IMG/VR virus record: IMGVR_UViG_3300023083_000004
Coordinates: 1-39,749 of that record
DNA: 39,749 nt
Source: a virus
Direction: 5' to 3' (one strand)
In this document: positions 37,435 to 39,749 of the stretch, piece after piece
How positions within the stretch are numbered: the first letter of the stretch is position 1
How the letters are laid out: every line of letters starts with the position of its first letter
Made by a program: the position numbers and the translations under genes
The notes under the pieces: generated by a model
Told to the model about the DNA's origin: nothing
What the model saw: the letters and a program-made list of their open reading frames with translations, nothing else
Database searches by the model: none

Positions 37435-37577
37435 TCTGCTCTGTCTGTGGTGGTGCGCGCGTCAGGTGGTGCGGCCCCTTCTCAAACCTGTCGCACACGG
37501 AATGTCCTGATTGCGGGGGACGTAACTGTCAGGCGGCTGAGTATGGAAACTACGACGAGGACGAGGACGAAGAATGA
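37431..37577 (+). CDS. Small zinc-ribbon protein
   Basis: This 48-residue frame (ATG 37431, ATGA overlaps on both sides) has two Cys pairs, 'CSVCGGARVRWCG' and 'CPDCGGRNC', typical of a zinc ribbon, and an acidic tail ('YDEDEDEE'). It could bind RNA polymerase or nucleic acid. The overlaps and the conserved Cys spacing support a real gene. Confidence 0.65.
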   Translation: MICSVCGGARVRWCGPFSNLSHTECPDCGGRNCQAAEYGNYDEDEDEE

Positions 37578-37945
37578 CCACCCCCACGACCACAGTCCCG
37601 ACAGAACCGACCGAGGCGATGCTGGCCGCGATGCGGGACGCTTTCGTTGAGCGCACCAGTCTCGGCGCTCTGAGGGCCTACCGCGCCATGATCGCCGCCG
37701 CTCCTGTCCCGTCTTCCCATGGAAACGCGTGGAGGCCGATTGAGAGCGCGCCTGACGACGGTACGAAGTTCGACGGCTGGCAGCGTGATGAGCGCGTGAC
37801 CGATATGTATTGGTCCGACATTCAAGACGCTTGGTGTGTCGATGGCGATTATGGACCTGAAGAGCCTACGCCGCTCGCAATATACCCGCCCGTCACCCAC
37901 TGGATGCCCCTCCCCGTAGCGCCTTCTGAAGGGGTTGAGCCGTGA
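37574..37945 (+). CDS. DUF551-like protein
   Basis: The 123-residue protein contains 'NAWRPIESAPDDGTKFDGWQ' and ends with 'PPVTHWMPLPVAPSEG', the DUF551-type frame. The N-terminal helix 'TEAMLAAMRDAFVE' is a common add-on in phage versions. A second DUF551-like gene lies in the opposite operon at 31545. Function not established. Confidence 0.65.
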   Translation: MTTPTTTVPTEPTEAMLAAMRDAFVERTSLGALRAYRAMIAAAPVPSSHGNAWRPIESAPDDGTKFDGWQRDERVTDMYWSDIQDAWCVDGDYGPEEPTPLAIYPPVTHWMPLPVAPSEGVEP

Positions 37946-38172
37946 GCATGCGAACCCTCATCGAGATCAACCACGACTATGCGTATGACGTGACGCATGG
38001 CCTGATCCCCGTCCTACAGCGCTATCTCGCCAGCGGGAGCCGTGACGACGCGGAGGCCCTTGAACGGTTCGGCGTCCGAGTGATCGGCATGCGTCACCAC
38101 GCCGATAAGTTCGTCATCAGCGCGAAGGCTGACGGCTTCCCGCCGCAATATCTGACGGACCCAGCCCCATGA
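37942..38172 (+). CDS. Early hypothetical protein
   Basis: This 76-residue protein starts at GTG 37942 (GTGA overlap): 'MSMRTLIEINHDYAYDVTHG', then 'DDAEALERFGVRVIGMRHHA'. A mixed alpha/beta fold is likely. I have seen similar small 'EINHD' proteins in other phages, without a known function. Confidence 0.55.
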   Translation: MSMRTLIEINHDYAYDVTHGLIPVLQRYLASGSRDDAEALERFGVRVIGMRHHADKFVISAKADGFPPQYLTDPAP

Positions 38173-38231
38173 CCGTCTCCCCCACTCCCCCGCAAGACGA
38201 TGTTAAATCAATGGTTTACTCCGGCTTCTGA
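38169..38231 (+). CDS. Possible 20-residue peptide at operon end
   Basis: An ATG overlapping the previous TGA opens a 20-codon frame ('MTVSPTPPQDDVKSMVYSGF') that ends inside the converging gene. It may be the degraded start of a lost gene; its opening resembles that of the 208-residue protein ('VSPTPGEP'). Confidence 0.25.
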   Translation: MTVSPTPPQDDVKSMVYSGF

Positions 38232-38437
38232 CCCGCTTCCCGATCCCTCTGCGCCCGACCAATCGCCCGATCATACGCTTCCACGAAATCAAACAACTCC
38301 TGCAACGGACGCGTAATCGCACCTGGAATCATTCGCCACACCCACACCGGCTGCGCATCACGCGCCTGTCGGATTTTGTGGATTATGGTGATCAGGGGCG
38401 CGATTTTGGCGTCCAAGGTGGCGTAGGGGTTTTTCAT
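38216..38437 (-). CDS. Lone leftward hypothetical protein
   Basis: The 73-residue helical, basic protein 'MKNPYATLDAKIAPLITIIH' to 'RAIGRAQRDREAGQKPE' is the only minus-strand gene between two rightward units. It converges with the early operon and diverges from rtcB. Its start lies two bases from the rtcB promoter's -35 box. No family is recognised. Protein-like composition over its full length supports it. Confidence 0.5.
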   Translation of the reverse strand: MKNPYATLDAKIAPLITIIHKIRQARDAQPVWVWRMIPGAITRPLQELFDFVEAYDRAIGRAQRDREAGQKPE

Positions 38438-38438
38438 G

Positions 38439-38467
38439 TTGCGAGGATGCCATAAGTATCCTAGCCT
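38439..38467 (+). promoter_or_regulatory. Promoter for the rtcB unit
   Basis: TTGCGA (38439-38444) and TAGCCT (38462-38467) are spaced by 17 bases, with the same TTG...TA...T layout as the other plus-strand promoter candidates. AGGAT/ATCCT (38444-38448/38458-38462) forms a palindrome between the boxes, a possible operator. Confidence 0.45.
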
Positions 38468-38710
38468 GTCGATTGCGAGCGACGCTGAAAGCAGAAGCGT
38501 TAATCAGACGAGCGAGAGCCCATCCGGTGTAGCGATACGGTGCGGGTGTAGGCGGCGAGATGAGTATGGTTAGCCGCCACGGGTAAGCAGGTAAAACGAG
38601 GCGTCATCACAACACGCCTATCGCCGTCATAGCCGGAGTAGCGACCGGCCTCGTATTTTTCCAACCCGAACCGTCAGGCATTTGCGACGGATCGACTAAA
38701 GGAGACTACA
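38468..38710 (+). other. Structured leader of rtcB (possible attenuator or small RNA)
   Basis: No long frame is present. Pairable elements are ACGCT/AGCGT (38482-38486/38496-38500), GGCGGC/GCCGCC (38551-38556/38573-38578), AGGCGT/ACGCCT (38599-38604/38614-38619) and GCCGG/CCGGC (38632-38636/38645-38649). ACGAGGC (38596-38602) can instead pair with GCCTCGT (38648-38654), directly before ATTTTT (38655-38660), making a terminator that excludes two of the other hairpins. An 8-residue frame (38560-38586) sits upstream. AAAGGAG at 38698 is the rtcB ribosome site. Confidence 0.5.
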
Positions 38711-39749
38711 ATGCAAGTTTTCGAAGGCGCTCAAGGCGGCCTCGTAAAAGCGTGGATCGATGGCGTCCAACTTGAGGACGCAGCCCGAAAACAAATCGAC
38801 AATCTGGCGGCAATGCCGTTCGTCCACAAACACATTGCGGTTATGCCGGACGTGCATTGGGGAATGGGCGCGACTGTCGGTTCAGTGATTCCTACGCGCG
38901 GGGCGATTATCCCAGCCGCTGTCGGCGTGGACATTGGTTGCGGCATGATTGCTCAGCGCACTTCTCTTGTCGCTGCCGATCTGCCGGACAACCTGTTCGG
39001 CCTGCGTACCGCCATTGAATCTCGAATCCCTCACGGGCGCACGAACGACGGCAAGCCGGGAGACCGTGGCGCTTGGGGCGACGTTCCGGAGAAGTATGAG
39101 GCTGAGTTTGCACGGCTGAAGTCGGGGCTTGAAGAAATCGTCTCCAAACATCCGAAGATCGGCCAAGCGGCTGAGCGTGCACCGTCACACCTCGGTACGC
39201 TGGGAACCGGAAACCACTTCGTTGAAGTGTGTCTGGATGAGCAAGACCGCGTCTGGATCATGCTTCACTCAGGCTCACGCGGCATTGGCAACCGGATCGG
39301 CTCTTACTTCATCGAGAAGGCAAAGGAGGAGATGAAGCGCTGGTTTATCAACCTACCAGACCAAGACCTTGCCTATATCGCTCAGGGGTCGCCGCTCTAC
39401 CCCGACTACATGAAGGCTCTGTCATGGGCTCAGGGTTTCGCCAAACTGAACCGTTCCTTGATGATGGACGCGGCTCTTGAGGCGATGCACGCGACCATAG
39501 AGAAGCCGTTCGTGACCGACTGTGAGGCGGTCAACTGCCACCACAACTACGTTTCTCAGGAACACCACTTCGGCTCTGAGGTGATGGTGACGCGCAAGGG
39601 TGCGGTTCGGATTACGGAATCGGAACTTGGAATCATCCCTGGTTCGATGGGCGCGAAATCCTTCATCGTGAAGGCAAAGGCTGGCGCGCCTCTCGCCATG
39701 TCTATGAACTCCTGTTCGCATGGAGCAGGGCGCGCAATGTCGCGCACTG
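38711..39749 (+). CDS. rtcB: RNA-splicing ligase RtcB, N-terminal part (continues at base 1)
   Basis: Residues 1-346 run to the window edge and the frame continues at base 1 of the window. Signature motifs are 'AVGVDIGCGM' (metal-binding Asp/Cys region), 'GTLGTGNHFVEV' (Asn/His of the active site), 'MLHSGSRGIGN' and 'NCHHNYVSQEHH'. All metal and GTP ligands appear present, so the enzyme should be active. AAAGGAG lies seven bases before the ATG. RtcB seals RNA broken by ribonucleases that leave 2',3'-cyclic phosphate and 5'-OH ends. No archease or RtcA gene accompanies it. The position before two phage tRNAs points to tRNA repair after host anticodon-nuclease attack. Confidence 0.95.
   Translation, partial: MQVFEGAQGGLVKAWIDGVQLEDAARKQIDNLAAMPFVHKHIAVMPDVHWGMGATVGSVIPTRGAIIPAAVGVDIGCGMIAQRTSLVAADLPDNLFGLRTAIESRIPHGRTNDGKPGDRGAWGDVPEKYEAEFARLKSGLEEIVSKHPKIGQAAERAPSHLGTLGTGNHFVEVCLDEQDRVWIMLHSGSRGIGNRIGSYFIEKAKEEMKRWFINLPDQDLAYIAQGSPLYPDYMKALSWAQGFAKLNRSLMMDAALEAMHATIEKPFVTDCEAVNCHHNYVSQEHHFGSEVMVTRKGAVRITESELGIIPGSMGAKSFIVKAKAGAPLAMSMNSCSHGAGRAMSRT
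39623..39749. repeat. Terminal direct repeat, right copy (identical to 1-127)
   Basis: See the left copy. The shared 127 bases begin with GAACTTGGAATCATC and end with CGCGCACTG. The odd length is a common assembler overlap size, which favours a circular assembly over a biological terminal repeat. Confidence 0.95.

Overview
This window is one complete genome of a tailed bacteriophage, opened inside its rtcB gene. Bases 1-127 are identical to bases 39623-39749, so the unique circular length is 39,622 bp. rtcB runs off the right edge and finishes at the left edge, giving an intact 408-residue protein. Base composition is GC-rich. Several features point to an alphaproteobacterial host, probably of the Caulobacter/Brevundimonas type: a GcrA-like DNA-binding domain, a DnaG-type primase N-terminus carrying an 'SPFTKEKTPSF' motif in place of the usual zinc ligands, and tightly overlapping genes with many GTG starts. 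The host assignment is inference.

Late region, minus strand, about 22.7 kb down to 0.5 kb. The order follows the P22 morphogenesis module: small and large terminase, portal, scaffold, major capsid protein, two small head proteins, gp4-like tail accessory factor, an SGNH-esterase tail protein, gp10-like factor, a gp26-position needle candidate, a gp14-position protein, three gp7/gp20/gp16-position ejection proteins, tail fibre, then lysis genes (small membrane proteins, putative holin, transglycosylase endolysin). The particle is therefore probably a podovirus with headful packaging, which fits the circular map. The middle ejection protein carries a zinc D,D-peptidase domain.

Replication and recombination. 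A primase-helicase (minus, 24967-22907) sits behind a small Cro-like protein. From the same divergent control region a plus-strand operon encodes a GIY-YIG nuclease, a lambda-exonuclease-like (YqaJ) nuclease, a conserved companion and SSB. Between the primase-helicase and the late operon lies a 184-bp cluster of a 9-bp motif (TGCGCCACC) with nested palindromes, a candidate origin or activator-binding region. A second minus-strand operon (32725-27468) encodes regulators (Cro-like, two winged-helix proteins, a GcrA/DnaA-domain chimera), an HNH homing endonuclease, an SF2 helicase, a SLOG-fold protein and a VRR-NUC nuclease.

Early accessory region, plus strand, 32863-38231. About eighteen small, mostly unrecognised genes overlap by ATGA or GTGA and are read from promoters at about 32.8 and 34.65 kb. 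They are candidates for host takeover and anti-defence. A single minus-strand gene follows.

RNA repair region, plus strand, 38.4 kb through the junction to 0.54 kb. A promoter and a 240-base structured leader precede rtcB. An intrinsic terminator follows rtcB, then tRNA-Pro(UGG) and tRNA-Gln(UUG). No integrase, DNA polymerase or RNA polymerase gene was recognised, so the phage is probably virulent and relies on host polymerases. No stretch over 300 bases lacks a gene; the two largest gaps (22665-22906 and 38438-38710) are described as features.
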